The notes: generated by a model from the sequence alone, not told the origin. A stretch of DNA of 64,000 nt from Lycorma delicatula (GCF_047948215.1 NC_134464.1:3916001-3980000); one strand, 5' to 3'; shown: positions 1 through 12,165, numbered from the stretch's first letter. Numbers and translations are program-made.

Positions 1-19
1 CATTTTTTATTTCCTTATA

Positions 20-125
20 CAGAGTACAAGGAAGTATTGTAATCACAAAAAATTTCAGATTTCAATAGAAATATCCATTTTGACCATCCCTGAATTCATT
101 TTGACTAGTTTTGGCGTGATGTCTA

Positions 126-156
<31 letters not shown>

Positions 157-700
157 GTATCTTGCATAACTCAAAACGATTAGTCATAGAATGTTGAAAT
201 TTTGGATTTACGACTGTTGTAACATCCAGTTGTACACCTCCTCTTTTGATTGCAGTCGACTGGACCCAAAGTTTCCAAAAAAATCCAAAATCTAAAAAGT
301 TTGAATATTGGACTTTTCTTAACTGCAATAATAAGCACCCATCGCTTTTCAATGATATATCATGAGTGGTACTTATTTTCTTTGGTTCAAGAATTATAGC
401 CAAATAAAATTTAATTAATGAAATATTTGGATCTTACAAGGGGAAGGCACTTCAGTTCAAATCTGACTTCATTTCCTTTTTTAAATTTTTTTTAAAATTT
501 AAATATATTGGTTTTTATTAATAATTATTAACCTCTCGTTGTACAATGAATAATAATTCAGTCATAACAACAAAAAAAAAGAATTGAAAAAACATGAGAA
601 GTTTTTAATGAAATAAAATTTTGTTGTATACTTTTAATGTTAAAAAATGAAATTTAATAGATGTACAAGGAAGTCATGTGTCGTCCACATCAGATTTTTT
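20..700 (+). repeat. Dispersed repeat family A, copy 1 (CpG-decayed)
   Basis: About 680 bp that match, end to end, the sequence at 49617-50233 and, in reverse orientation, parts of 11827-12165 and 32100-32455. Shared landmarks are the start (tacaaggaagtattg), a middle block around gttgaaattttggattta, a block around gtgaaatatttggatctta, and the end block ccacatcagattttt. The copy contains an inserted or expanded (CATA) microsatellite at about 125-154. Many positions that are CpG in the 49.6 kb copy are TpG or CpA here. No protein is encoded; the small open frame on the minus strand at 62-403 is an accident of the repeat. It looks like a non-autonomous element, but I could not identify its superfamily. 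Confidence 0.85.
125..154. repeat. (CATA)n microsatellite
   Basis: About seven tandem CATA units inside family A copy 1. The 49.6 kb copy has a short non-repetitive stretch with two CpG sites here, so the microsatellite probably expanded after insertion. Confidence 0.9.
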
Positions 701-1774
701 TTTAAATTCTGTTACCCAGTTTATAAATTTCTCTTTAAAAGTTATGTAAAATTAGGAACATTTTATTACATTTTCATGTTATGAAATAGATTTTGAAGAA
801 TTACAAGTACTGTGTGGTCAGTTTAAGGTTTGTGATTATTACGATTAATTATACGTAGTTATGCTTAAATTAAGACTTTTGTTCTTTTGAATACTGTAGA
901 TATTTTGTTCTTAGTGTTGTTTATTAAATTGGAAAACATAAATACATGTAGAAATCGTTTTAATTAAAATTTAAATCGTAAATGGTCATTTTGATTGTTA
1001 CTATCATCATCAGAGCAACGCTGAAAATATATAAATCTAAAAAAAGAAATAATATGAATCCAAAATAGTAATAGATAAATATGAGTTACTAATGCCATTT
1101 AAGGACACTTAATGTATATTCTTTGCGAATTTTACTCGAAAAAATTTATTCCTTAATATTATTTATTTATTCAATAATATTTACTTTGCACAAATTTTAA
1201 TAACACTTCAGCAATGATTTTGTTAAATGAGATTCAATAACTGATTCTTATATCATTTTTCGTGCTTATTTCAAATATGAAATCAGATCCTTCTAAGAGG
1301 CTTATTTTTTTTATAACTACCATTCTTATTTTAAGACAGTATTATGAATGAACTCCATAAACATAGCATTTTGCCAACGTATTTTATTACATTATTTATC
1401 AATTAAATAGCTTTTGTTTATTTATTACAGTCCCTTAATTGTTGTCACAATGATTTGTTAGATTTATACACCAATTAAAATGAACAAGAATGTGACTTAT
1501 TCTTCCTATTTTCATCTTATTGTAGGGGTATTCCATTTTAATTGAACAAATGATCACAGTGCATTACAATTTTTGATTTTGATGATATTTGGTATATAAC
1601 TACCCACTTTGTAGTAGCCAAAAATATTTTTTTAATATTAAAAAAAATGTTTTCTTGAGTAATCTATTTTCTAACTTGCCAACTGGTAAAAACAGCCATT
1701 TTCATCACTTTTCCATGAGCTACAGCATTCTTATTTTACATCGTACAGAGGGTCAGAAAGGGCTTTTTGTTAAG

Positions 1775-1800
1775 AGTAAAGATGGAACATCATCTTTACT
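1775..1800. repeat. Perfect 10 bp hairpin
   Basis: agtaaagatg, six-base loop, catctttact: a perfect inverted repeat. No associated gene. Confidence 0.8.
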
Positions 1801-3329
1801 AGTGTATTCAAAATTCATTTTGTTACATAACCAAACATTGTAATATTTGCTGAAGTTATGTTTAGAAAAAGGTTTTTTCAAATTTGTTTTTTTTTTTTCA
1901 AATTTTGGGTCCAAATTAAATAATGAAGGGATTAGGGTAATGCGTTTTTTACCTTTTAACTCTTGGGTACTAGTAATACTTACAAATGCCAAGTGCCCTT
2001 CATTTAAAAAAAAATGGCCGCCAAATTGTAAGATTTTGAAAATGTCTTATTTTTGGGGCCCAAAAACCACATGTGGGACTGGTAGCAAAAATCTGAAATT
2101 TTTACAGCCATAAGTACTTTTTATATACTTAAAAACCATATAAAATTTATTTTGTTCGTCAAAAGAGGCTGATGAGTAATGATGCCAACAAAACCGTTAA
2201 AAACACTGTTCCTTTTATCTGTAAACAACTTATTTAAAAATACTGATGTTATATATTTTCTTCAGATTATAAAAATTACAGCTAAACTCATTTCAAATTC
2301 AAATTGATTGACCCTTTTTTTGTTCTTCACCTTTGATCAATTATTTCAAATTCCTCATGTAAATTGTATCATTAAGTAATGCTTACCACTGAATTTAAAG
2401 CGATTGTTTTGGACTAATTTTTCTTACAATTTTCTCTAATTGGAAAGATAAGATAAATGCAAATTTGTTCCACCAGCGACTGGAATTTTATCTTTGTTCA
2501 AGCTGTCTGAATTAAAATTATTTCCATACCATTTTTAAAGTGTTTATTGAGACAGGTATTTTTCTTGTTAGAATATTATTTAGAATGCTAGTAGACAAAA
2601 CATTATTTATTAATTCAGATTTTTAGTCAACTGTACTCTTGATGCTTTTCATCTGTTATTTGTTCTAAATACTTCCAAATTTTATAATTCTCCAAACAGT
2701 TTTTTAAATCTTTTGTTAACTTTATATTTTTAGCAAAACAGTCTTTCACAAAAACAGTACTCACTGTAAAAGATTTTATTGCATTAGAATGAATTTTTCT
2801 TTTATAGCGTTCTCTCAAATTTATATCATTTTTGTCAGTAGCTAATAATGTTGCTTTTCCTTAGTATTATTGGTGATCTTTGTTTTTAAACCTTGGAAAA
2901 TTTAATTTCTTCAGTGTCATCAATACTAATTAGATTATATATCATCGAGATGATATAGATCATGTTTTATAAGACTTAGGAAAGTGGCATGATAAAAATT
3001 TATTTAAAACAAGCCTGAAGTTGTATAACAACATCAACCGGGACACATGGAGTCTACAATGTGTGTAAAGTCATTAGGATTTATGTTAAGAAAAATTGAA
3101 ATTACAAAAGCTGTTGCATAAACATCAATTAACAATACAAACCTGTCTGTACTAGCCTACACTGAACTTTTTTTCATTGTTTGGATTGAAACGCATGACA
3201 TCTTTCCTCAAAATCATCTTAGCAGAATATTTTTTTGAAAATAGGTCAAAATTGGCTTATTGAACGACTGACTAAAAGAATATTATTTGACAGTTTTTCA
3301 AATTCATAACTGGATTTTTTTTCAAAGTT

Positions 3330-3440
3330 GTAACCATGTCAGGTGGACCAAGAGTGTCCCCAGTCAACCATCTCCAAACTTCATCAAATTTTGCATGGAC
3401 TTTCATTGTGGTGTTAAATGCCATTTTACCAATTTGTATC
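3330..3440 (+). repeat. Short dispersed repeat, copy 1
   Basis: About 110 bp resembling the reverse complement of 5690-5795. Shared pieces include tctccaaa, tcatcaaatttt and aaatgccattttacca in the same order and similar spacing. The second copy lies immediately upstream (in its reading direction) of the protein relic at 4418-5660, so it may be a piece of the same element. Confidence 0.55.
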
Positions 3441-3836
3441 TCTATATCTGCTATTGTTGATTTTCTGTGATCTCTTGAAAAAAGGGTACTTACCGCTCGC
3501 ATGTACATGCAAAAAATTATATCTTTGACATATAATTTTCAAGGCAGTAATAATGTTATAGGTTTGAGTTTTAATACTTTTTGTTAAGATTTTATCACAA
3601 GTTTCTTTTAGCACCTGGTTTTGGGATATAGAAGCTGAAATTCAGCTAAAGAGTTGTTGCAACAGTTGTAGGTCAAAGTTTGAGTTTATATAATTCCTTA
3701 TCTATTACTTTAATCAGAATGAGACTTTGTAACCTGAAAAGGACATAATTGTGTAACAATATAGTTTCAAAGCAACTGGAGGCTTATATCAGGAGATATT
3801 CATCATTAAATTCGGTCAAAAATTTTTTAGCTCGAT

Positions 3837-3882
3837 TTTTTTTTTTTTTTTTTTGTTTTTTTTTTTTTTTTTGTTTTTTTTT
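3837..3882. repeat. Poly(T) tract
   Basis: Nearly pure T run broken by single G or C bases. It could be the poly(A) end of a minus-strand retroelement, but no element body is recognisable next to it. Confidence 0.8.
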
Positions 3883-4417
3883 ACCTTCCTTTGAAAGCTT
3901 ATGTATCAGGTATACCTTAGATTTTGTCAATTTTATAATAGTTAGAAAGAATAACTTTTAAATTACCAGTCCAATGCAGTTTATTTTTTGACCCGTAGTT
4001 TATAACTGGCAGAAAAAAAAGTTAAAAGATAATGCATCTTTCACACAGGGAGCAAGTTTTTCATCATGTTTATGGATTAAACGAATACCTTCTAATAGAA
4101 AGTAATTTTTTATTAAGTAATATCATTTGTTTTGCTGCCTGTTAATACAAAGTTGTTAACTGTATTAGTTGTATCTTGCCTCTTATTGAATGCAGAGGAG
4201 ACAGTTTCAGCTAATTGTATCTGTTACAGCAAGCACAATTTTTTAAAATATTTATTACATATTCACAAAAATACTAAAATCATAAACAAGGTGAAATATA
4301 GTTGTAGTAGTAATAACAGAGTCCAATAAAGTATTACAATATTACATATAGAACACAGTAGCTTAAGAATAAATTAAAAATATCTAAAGTAGCCAGATAC
4401 CTTTTAGTACAATACTT

Positions 4418-5660
4418 TTAAATCCGCTTCAGCTCAAATTGTTTCCCACTCATAGACTGGATGTACTGTGGATATATATATTGTTGTCCTGATGTCATTG
4501 ATGGTGCTTCAAGAGTAGCAAATATATGCTGTTCTGGAATCTGGCAAGTATCCTTTGTAGAGGACCAGTGATAAGAACGAGCTGTACCATGAGGGTGCAT
4601 AAAACTAATGAGGGCATAATTTTCTTCAAAAGATATATCGCATATATTTTCAATCTAACAAGTACTGTCAAACATTGCAAGCCACATATTGGCCTGGTTG
4701 CAAGCTGGTTACTGATATACCTTGAGTAGGTTTATCAGTTTCATAAGCATCAGCTTCAAATACTGAAGTGTCATTTGAGATTCGGCTAACTTGGATTTTA
4801 GCTTTGCTAACCGGCTTAAACTGGTGGTTCTCTCTTGTTCCAGCAATTATGTGACCACTACCATTAACAGGCTACCACTAACAGGCTTTCCTGTTTAGGT
4901 TGGATTCTTTCAACTTCTCTTGGAATAAAAAAGAAACCTGATTCCTGGTATATTTTTTTACAAAATTCAAATAAGTCTCTTGGTGTCAATATTTGATTTT
5001 CTATAGGTCGCTGAAGTCTGGAACATGCTATTAATCGTTTTGTAGTACCTCCAATTCCATCGTGAGGTTATTTTCCACGGCTAGTACCAAAGAAGTTCCA
5101 TTCAGCTGTTCTTCTTCACGGTGGCAAAAATTGATAAAATTCTTGTATCGAGCACCTGAACCATCGCTGAAGATATATGTGTATGCTATATTTCAGTCAC
5201 TGTCTTGAAGTATTCGATTAGTTCAGTCAAAAAAAAAATATGAACAGCAATGATATCACGGCACAGATAATCGCTCACCGTGCAATGCTAAGATTCTGAA
5301 GCTCATTTTTATTGTAATAAACCGTGAATGGATGTAGTGTAGCTTGGCCATTTTCCCAATAGAATCCCTGTAAAACAAACGAATAGTTCTCGGCAAACTC
5401 CATAAGGATAATTGTACGATTATCATTTAAATTTTCCTTCAGTTGTTTTAAGTATGAAATTTGATGTTTTGAAACAAAATGGCGGCTATCAGGCAAAAAA
5501 CCTTAAGGAAAGCTCTTCAATAAAATTTTCCGTAGTCGCCTGTTGTGTCTCTAATGTTCTCTGTCTGTATGAATCCACTCCTTATATTCTGTTAGTTCCT
5601 CCAAGTCATAATCTTTAAGCTCATGTAATGTGCTCTTGTTTGTCAAAGATAACAATTTTT
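4418..5660 (-). pseudogene. Relic of multicopy uncharacterised protein (ENYSF / ATLHPF family)
   Basis: The minus strand encodes, in order but in shifting frames, segments of one protein. First comes ELKDYDLEELTEYKEW (about 5610-5560). Then follow QLKENLNDN, MEFAENYSF and GFYWENGQATLHPFTVYY (5440-5310), FSDGSGARYKNFINFCH (about 5170-5110), TREPPV (about 4840) and a C-terminal part with MHPHGTARSYHWSSTKD and EAPSMTSGQQY (4600-4450). I recognise this order from a large uncharacterised protein family with many copies in hemipteran and cnidarian predictions; this is memory, not a search. At least four frameshifts or stops break it, so no product is expected. Its CpG content is higher than the surrounding DNA, which suggests a later arrival. 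The function of the family is unknown to me; spread as a transposon passenger is possible. Confidence 0.7.
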
Positions 5661-5689
5661 ACAAAAACAGCCATAGCAGATAAATAGCT

Positions 5690-5795
5690 GCAGTTTGGTA
5701 AAATGGCATTTCAGACCGTAGAGAACCTTCACCAAAAATTTGATGATATTTGGAGACGGTCAACCGGGGACGATTTTCAAAATTGGACCGCTGAC
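5690..5795 (-). repeat. Short dispersed repeat, copy 2
   Basis: Inverse-orientation partner of 3330-3440, with matching blocks in the same order. It sits directly upstream of the minus-strand protein relic. Confidence 0.5.
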
Positions 5796-5909
5796 ATTGA
5801 ATGACCCAACTGCTATAAATTGATATAAATGAAAAATAAATTGAGAGTGCCAAACTCAGATGTAATATAGGCGGTTCATTCATAAGCTTTAACGAATGTA
5901 ACACAACTG

Positions 5910-8020
5910 TGTTCTCTTTTATATATGTATATATATTATATACATTTATAAAAGTCTAAATTTGATCGATTTTAATTTCTATTGAGTAATATTTCAACAG
6001 GTTTAACGTAATAATTTAAAAGTATCTGAAAACAAAAATTATAAATAAAATGGTTAGGGCTCACACATACAACAAACAAAGGGTTGTAATTTAAAGATTT
6101 TATGTATGTAGTATCAAAAAACTACTAGATCTAATTTTGTTAGAGGGCGTGTTTATTATTCTTGAAGGAGAGTACTATTCAGAAAGCAGCGGTCGACTCT
6201 CCGTCCAACTAACCAAATTTAAAAATCTCAATGGTACCCTATAGCTGTGATAATTAAATGAAATCCTGTTAAAAAAAAGTACCCGTCAAAAAAGAAAATA
6301 AAATTTACCTGTTTTTCTCAGATATTTTTTCATATTTCAAAATAAACAAGAATTTAACATTGCATATTATTGGCCTTAAACGTATTGAAATATAACACAA
6401 TAAAAATTAAGATGATTATTTTTTTAATCAAGTGATGTGGGCTTATGACTTCTCATTGGAAAGCCCCTGATCAGTTACGTCTTTGTTATTGTTCGATTGA
6501 ATTTTATTTTGTTAAAAATAAATTTACTTTGCATTCTCAATGTTTTTTTGTTTTTTTTTGTATATAATGAAACCCATCATCTCATTAAAAAAGATTTTGC
6601 GTTCTTAAAAAATTAAGAAAATTTATAAGATCCACAAAAAAAAATCTCTTTTTAATTACGATTTGTAATATTTTAAGAAGTTTTGTCGTTTAACTCTTAG
6701 CAGTAGTTCTGTGTTTATCGTGAACTGTGAAAAATTACGAAGAAAAAAATAGCGGGCAAAAGGGCGGGCTGATTTTAATTTTATTTTCACTAAAAATCAT
6801 TTTTGTAGTCTTACATTAAATGACGTACATGAAAAGTTATAGGTTGCCGTTTAAAATTTTTAATCTGGTTTGGTGGGTAGATTGCTCCCGTTGAGAATAA
6901 TTTTAAAATAGTTCCAATCTCCTGAAGAGCGTGAACATTTAAAAAAAATATTATTTATCTTTCACTTATTTGATACTACACGTGAATAGTTTTTTAAATC
7001 GTTAATTCTTAAATGTTTTCGCCCTCTGCCCGCATTGAGAATCAAAACTTTTCTAGCACCCCCAAAATTTTTAAATTTACCATCTGTCAAAAGTACTCTC
7101 TCAAAACAGCAATTGCAATTATTGTTTTTAAAAGTGGCATATCGTATTTCTGAGAATGCTTGTATAATAATCATATTTGGAAGTATTTTATTGAAATTGT
7201 TTTAAAAAAAATTACAATCTTTAGCTATTGACACTGTAACGTGATCTTGGTTTAAACTAAAAGCAGATGATACAGTTATAGTTTCAATCTCTAAAGATTT
7301 CAGTACCTCAGCACAAAATGAACAAAAGCCGGCAAATGCAACGCTACATTAAAGACCTCACAATTTATTATTAAAAGTTAGATCGGCTACATCAAAACCC
7401 TTCAATTTCCGTACTGATTTGCATCGATACATCGCTTAGAGAGATATGCAGCATTACAGAAAATTCGTAAGAGATACATATTAAAACAGAAATTAAAGCT
7501 AAAGTCTTAAGCTTTTCAATGATTTTAATGCAGTTTACTGAAAAAATTTTTTCCTCCGTGCGTTCGATCAATCACGAAGAAAAACATATAATTTTTTTAA
7601 TTTCTTTAATTCGATGATTTTTGAAATCTGAAGTACACTGTTGAAAAGTAGAGTGAGTATTTAAGCTTTAATTTTTTTTATTCATCTAAGCCTCTTGGTT
7701 GCAAAGTTATAGCGGTTTGAGTGCAATAATTTTTTTATCATAAAGTATAGGTGGCCCTTAATTTTTTGTACTAGTGTAGTAGGTATTTAATTTTAGTTTG
7801 AAATATCAGGAAAACATAATTTTTTATTTTTTTGGGGGGTTATCAGCCATCACCTTCCTAGACTGCCTGAACGCCCCCAATTTTCTGTGGTTTTGGACCG
7901 ACTGATTCGAATTAATAATATTACAAAACTAACAGAATTAAATTTACCATAAATAAAATAATATTAAGTAAATTTAAAAAATTCTGTTAAACAATAATGG
8001 ACTTCCTGTGGGGACTATGT
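5910..8020. other. AT-rich non-coding DNA, no gene seen
   Basis: No recognisable coding sequence, RNA or repeat pair. The segment 6830-7180 has homopolymer-rich, repeat-like text without a second copy in the window. CpG is low (about six in 6961-7320). Confidence 0.5.
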
Positions 8021-8025
8021 GTTGT

Positions 8026-8051
8026 ACCTCTCACTGCTAGAGCAGTGAGGT
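8026..8051. repeat. Hairpin in a small GC-rich island
   Basis: tcactgct and agcagtga form an 8 bp stem, extended by acct / aggt with one bulge. It opens a GC-richer block (8000-8165) that also contains gaatatct aat agatattc. The block is unlike its AT-rich surroundings and may be the head of a SINE, but I found no B box and no second copy. Confidence 0.5.
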
Positions 8052-8237
8052 ATGCGAGCACCTCGTGGGAGGCTAGATCAATCATTACCATCAACCAGGT
8101 AACAGATTGGGTGTCCCTGGGGCGCTGTTGTGAGAGGTGCAATGGGGTACTCTGAATATCTAATAGATATTCAGTAAGGAAAAACTAGATAAATCCTTTT
8201 ACTTCATTGTTATATTTCTGCCACAAAGGCAAAGAAA

Positions 8238-8299
8238 TATACACACACACCTTCGATGACAAAAAATATATAACTTAAGGTGTGTGTGTGTGTGTATGA
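8238..8299. repeat. (AC)n and (GT)n in inverted arrangement
   Basis: An acacacacacctt run and an aaggtgtgtgtgtgt run face each other across about 25 bp, so the strand can fold on itself. They lie at the 3' side of the minus-strand family B repeat. Confidence 0.7.
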
Positions 8300-8329
8300 G
8301 TAGTTTAGTTACCGTAGTTATTATTATTC

Positions 8330-8645
8330 TATCTTTTGTAATTTAGTTTTCTTTTTCGGGTTTCTATAAAGCCTGAATTCTGTAATTATTATTTATTTGT
8401 ATTATTTTCACAAACATAAGTACAGTGTGAGTTCCAGGGGGTAGACCCCTCTGGGTAGATGGGAATGTTGACCAAACAAGGCTCTGCAGGTGTCCAGGAC
8501 GTCGGTCTCCCTGGAAAATTGGGAATGGCGAACTAAGTGAGCCCTGTGGCCACGGGTAGGTCCCGAGAAGCCCCAGAGTTGGCTCTTGGATTCACTTGGG
8601 CTGACCTGAGCCCTAAGGATCCGGTTTCTGGTCATCTAGTGTATA
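8330..8645 (-). repeat. Dispersed repeat family B, copy 1 (possible LINE 3' end)
   Basis: Similar to 53460-53660 in the same orientation. Read on the minus strand both copies begin GC-rich and end in an AT-rich tail containing ctttatagaaac and cgaaaaagaaa. GC-rich body followed by A-rich tail fits a non-LTR retrotransposon 3' end or a SINE, which is why I assign the minus strand. A 75-codon open frame at 8408-8635 lies inside but has no family match that I recognise. Confidence 0.6.
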
Positions 8646-8649
8646 TATA

Positions 8650-10110
8650 TGTATTATGATTACACATATACACATTATGTTAAAATACATTTTAATTTTA
8701 CGGGAGCAAAAGATTGTTTTAGCTTAAAAACAGCCAAAAAAAAATGGTAATTGATACAATAACTAGAAACTTGTTGCAGGAGCTGCTGTATAATATATTA
8801 ATATTCTATAAATGGCATGCTTAATAACCGGCTTGAATACTACTATGTTATTAGTGAAAGAAAGTATTCGTCATCCATGAAATTTTATGTTGAAGCTGAT
8901 GACTCATAGTATCAAGAAATATTTATCGTACGTGTACTTTACATCCATTACATCATCTCTGTAATTGTTTTTCTGTAGAATAGTAAATGAAAAGATTGAA
9001 TTTTTGTATAAAGAATGAATGTTGAAAAAAATAATTTTTTAAATATTAATACTGATTCCCAGTGATTTGTTGTACATTTTATACGCAGATCGTAAGTAAA
9101 ATCTGAAAATATTTTAAATTTTACAAAATGTTTCTAGATTATAGAAACTGCTGGCAATGTTTTGAAGGATCAGTATTGGATAATAGAAATTTAATTTTTA
9201 CGTTTTAACGTGTTTTTCATGTCGGTTTCACCGCTTGTAAGTATTGCAGTAATGTGTTAATTCCATTAAGGTTGCTTTGACTTTGTTCTTTGTCGTAAAC
9301 TTAATTAGTTTCGGTGAAGTGTAGAGGCTGTGTATGTAATGCATTGTTTCTTGACAAAAAGGCACTGCAGTCGATTTACACTTTCTATACTATTCTTTCT
9401 CGATGCTTTAACATCCAAGACGCAAGTGGCATCGGAACGCTTATCAATTTTATAATCGCTAATTTATTTTCAGAAATTACTTGCGTCTCAGGTTTTTAGT
9501 TTTTAAATTCCGGTTAAGTACTTTCTCTACTTTTAATGCGGAGAGACGTTTTTGAAAATCAGAATACGCAAAATGACAAAAATGCCTGAAGAAATTAATA
9601 AAAGAATACCTGAAACATCGCCAACTTCATTAACAAAATACTTTGCTATCTCGTTAGTTTCAGAGTTAGAATAGGTAATTTCTCCTTCTGGTCTATCTGG
9701 TGAGACCGACATACAAAACGGCACTAAGATTACCATCAGTGAAGAAAATGAATGCATTGTGAGACTTGTCGTGCGATTCTAGTAAGAAAACCAAATTTCT
9801 AATCGCTTCAGTACAGTCCTTTTGGATTTATGCGTGATATCAGTATCTCGTGATCGCAAAGGGGCTGTTGAAATTTTTCTGCAGTTTTCAACATCGTGCA
9901 CGTGCAAGTCGGCATTTTCTACAATGAAAGTAGTGAAATCTAAACAGAGAAACAGACCGATAGATCTTGATGATTTGCTCATCGACTTCCAACCGTACGT
10001 TTTGACAAACTTTGTGGAACGCAAAGTCGTAAGGAAGCTTGTTACAGGTTTGCCGGTTTAGTATTCTTCTCATCGGCCGACCTGCAAATGTAGGCTACTC
10101 TCTCCCGTCG
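8650..10110. other. Mostly unassigned sequence next to a Tc1 relic
   Basis: 8650-9500 shows nothing I can name. 9530-10060 has overlapping open frames on both strands (for example 9822-10061 plus and 9888-10073 minus). It lies downstream of the minus-strand Tc1 relic and may be more of that element, but I cannot align it to a transposase. CpG frequency rises across this stretch. Confidence 0.4.
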
Positions 10111-10119
10111 GCTAGGTTT

Positions 10120-10440
10120 CGAAGATGACTTCCGGTAAAGCCCAAACTGTTAGGAACAGAAGGGGTGGTGGAATGCGTCTTACCCTTCGGGGTTCAGAAC
10201 GGGCAAAGAGGTGAGTCTCATCAGAAAAAATAATTTTTTTCCGCATCTCAGTCGTCCGTTCTTTATTTTCCTTCGGCAAGTCGTTTTGTTTTCATAATCT
10301 GTGTCGTTAACCGCTTCTTTTTAGATTTGCGAGAACCGATCTGAACTTCTCTGAATCGTCATATCAGAAACATCAGGCCCGATGGCTCTCAAGTCGACAG
10401 CTGACGACGGGATTGATTTTGCTTTTTCTTATTAGCTTCC
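10120..10440 (-). pseudogene. Tc1-like transposase relic
   Basis: On the minus strand the reading runs through a helix-turn-helix-like piece (GPDVSDMTIQRSSDRFSQI), a basic linker with several K/R residues, then KKIIFSDETHLFARSEP at about 10235-10185. FSDETH is the first catalytic Asp region of Tc1 transposases. Frameshifts and a stop separate the pieces. The second and third catalytic residues are not visible downstream (lower coordinates), so this is an N-terminal to mid fragment of an element that normally encodes about 340 residues. No terminal inverted repeats were found. Confidence 0.65.
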
Positions 10441-11826
10441 AAAACAGATAATAAAAAATTAAAAAGTTTATTAATAGTATCCGTATGTAATAACGATAAT
10501 ACAGACGATTAAAATATTTGCAATAAATTAGGAGTATACAAGATAAATTACGATAACGGTAGTTAATAGTAACAAATTTTAAATAGGCGTGCTCAACAGA
10601 ACATTTGAAGAAAAAAAAGAATAAAATGTAAAAAATTTGTTATTTTAATTTGTTGAAGTAGCGATCTTTACGAAAGCGCTCATATAAAAAACAAAATATT
10701 AAAGCAGTAATAATTTTTTGTGTATAAATTGTTTGACGGGATAGTTTACTAATTTGACGGGTAAAAAATTAGGTAGTAGTTATAAATCTAAACCGCTTTC
10801 TTGAAGTAACTGCAATCCCTTAGTGTAAAAAGGGGATTGTATGTACTTGAATTTTCGCCTTATCACTTTTTGTTCTTTCCTTCCTGTAGTAATTGCTTTT
10901 CTCTCCTCTGACAACCGTTGCTGTTTAACTTGATTGTGCACGTGCGCCTGTACGCGCGCGCGCGTGCACGTTCGTTAAGATAAATTGAGATTCGTGGAAT
11001 TTTATCGATCGGTTGTGAAATATAAATAATGTAAAATTTATTTCAGCCGAGCTAAGGTTCATTTGCTATCGTATAAATTCTAGATTAGGGTTTGCGATGT
11101 TAAAGTTCACTCGATGACCGGCGACTGTTTTAGTAATACAATCTATTCTTTATGTGCCGTTACTTACCCGAAAGGGAAAAAATATTACTGTTGTTATTAC
11201 GGTATATATAGATTTCTCACGAATAAAACTTTTCTCTAATGTATCGCTGATTTATTTACTCGAGTAACATGTTACGGTAAAAATATTAAAATAACTTGTT
11301 TATTCTGTAGTTTTTATGCGTAAATTTCCATGTACCGAAAGAAAATATTTTGCCGTCTACAATTTATATTTTAGCTTAAATTTAAAAAAAAAATAACGTA
11401 AATTAGTTGTAACTATTTTCCTCTGACGTTAATAAATACAGTTCTGTATAAGCGTCTGTGGACGGTTTTACGATATAACTTTTGTTAATCTCGAAATAGT
11501 TTTAGCCGTATTTATTTTTTTAATAAAATGTTTGATCTCAGGAGCTTAAATCGCGTATCAAATATGCTGATTTTGCGTGCGATTTTCATGACGTTAAAAG
11601 TCATTAAAGCTTAGAAATGAAATCGTTTTAGATTACGTTAGCGAGAAAGTTATTTTTTTCGGTCGACAGTATATATAAACCGGTCGCTATAATTTGTATC
11701 ACGAAAGCGTGCGGCAAACGTAACTGTATAATAATTCGAATTTAATTTAGCGCAATACATCTCAGAAAAAACCACTTCTCTTTACTTTAACGTAAAAATG
11801 AAGTAACAGTAACTTGTAATAATAAA
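10441..11826. other. AT-rich, CpG-rich intergenic DNA, no gene seen
   Basis: No coding or RNA feature recognised. An alternating purine-pyrimidine run sits at 10936-10970. Confidence 0.5.
10936..10970. repeat. Alternating purine-pyrimidine tract
   Basis: gtgcacgtgcg followed by tacgcgcgcgcgcgtgcacg. The outer gtgcac blocks are mirrored. Such runs can adopt left-handed DNA under supercoiling. Confidence 0.7.
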
Positions 11827-12165
11827 AAAATCTGTTGTGGAAACCACATGACTTTCCTTGTATTGTACGTCTATTACATATACGCATTTTTTTTTATCGT
11901 TATTGAATTATTATTTATTGTAAGTTTTTTTTTTTTACATTCAGAAGTTAATAATTATTAATAAATCAATGTATTTAAATTAAAAAAAGGAAATGAGTTT
12001 GAATTCGAACCGATGTGCCTTCACCTTGTAAGATCAAGTTATTTCGTTAATAAAAATTTTATATGGCTATAACTCTGGAACCGATGAAAATAAGTACCGC
12101 TTATGATATATCGTTGAAAAGATCTCAATGAGGGCTTAGCGGTTAAGAAAAAGTCATATTAGCAG
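11827..12165 (-). repeat. Dispersed repeat family A, copy 2 (truncated)
   Basis: Reverse orientation relative to 20-700. It starts at aaatctgttgtgg (the family end block) and keeps the cgaaccgatgtgccttc and tatggctataactctggaac blocks. It stops near 12165, about half way through the family consensus. Unlike copy 1 it keeps CpG at the cgaaccgatg positions. Confidence 0.8.

Larger units (their letters stand above)
701..4400. other. AT-rich, CpG-poor non-coding DNA, no gene seen
   Basis: No recognisable gene. Open frames here are short and low-complexity. CpG is rare: I counted two in 2041-2400. It contains a perfect 10 bp hairpin at 1775-1800, a long T tract at 3837-3882 and a short block at 3330-3440 repeated in inverse orientation at 5690-5795. 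The text around 1880-2110 resembles repeat-type sequence but I have no second copy in this window. Confidence 0.6.

Noticed and set aside
9822..10073. Overlapping frames on both strands as a novel small protein
   Set aside because: They adjoin a Tc1 relic and show no domain; chance frames in CpG-rich sequence are the simpler account.
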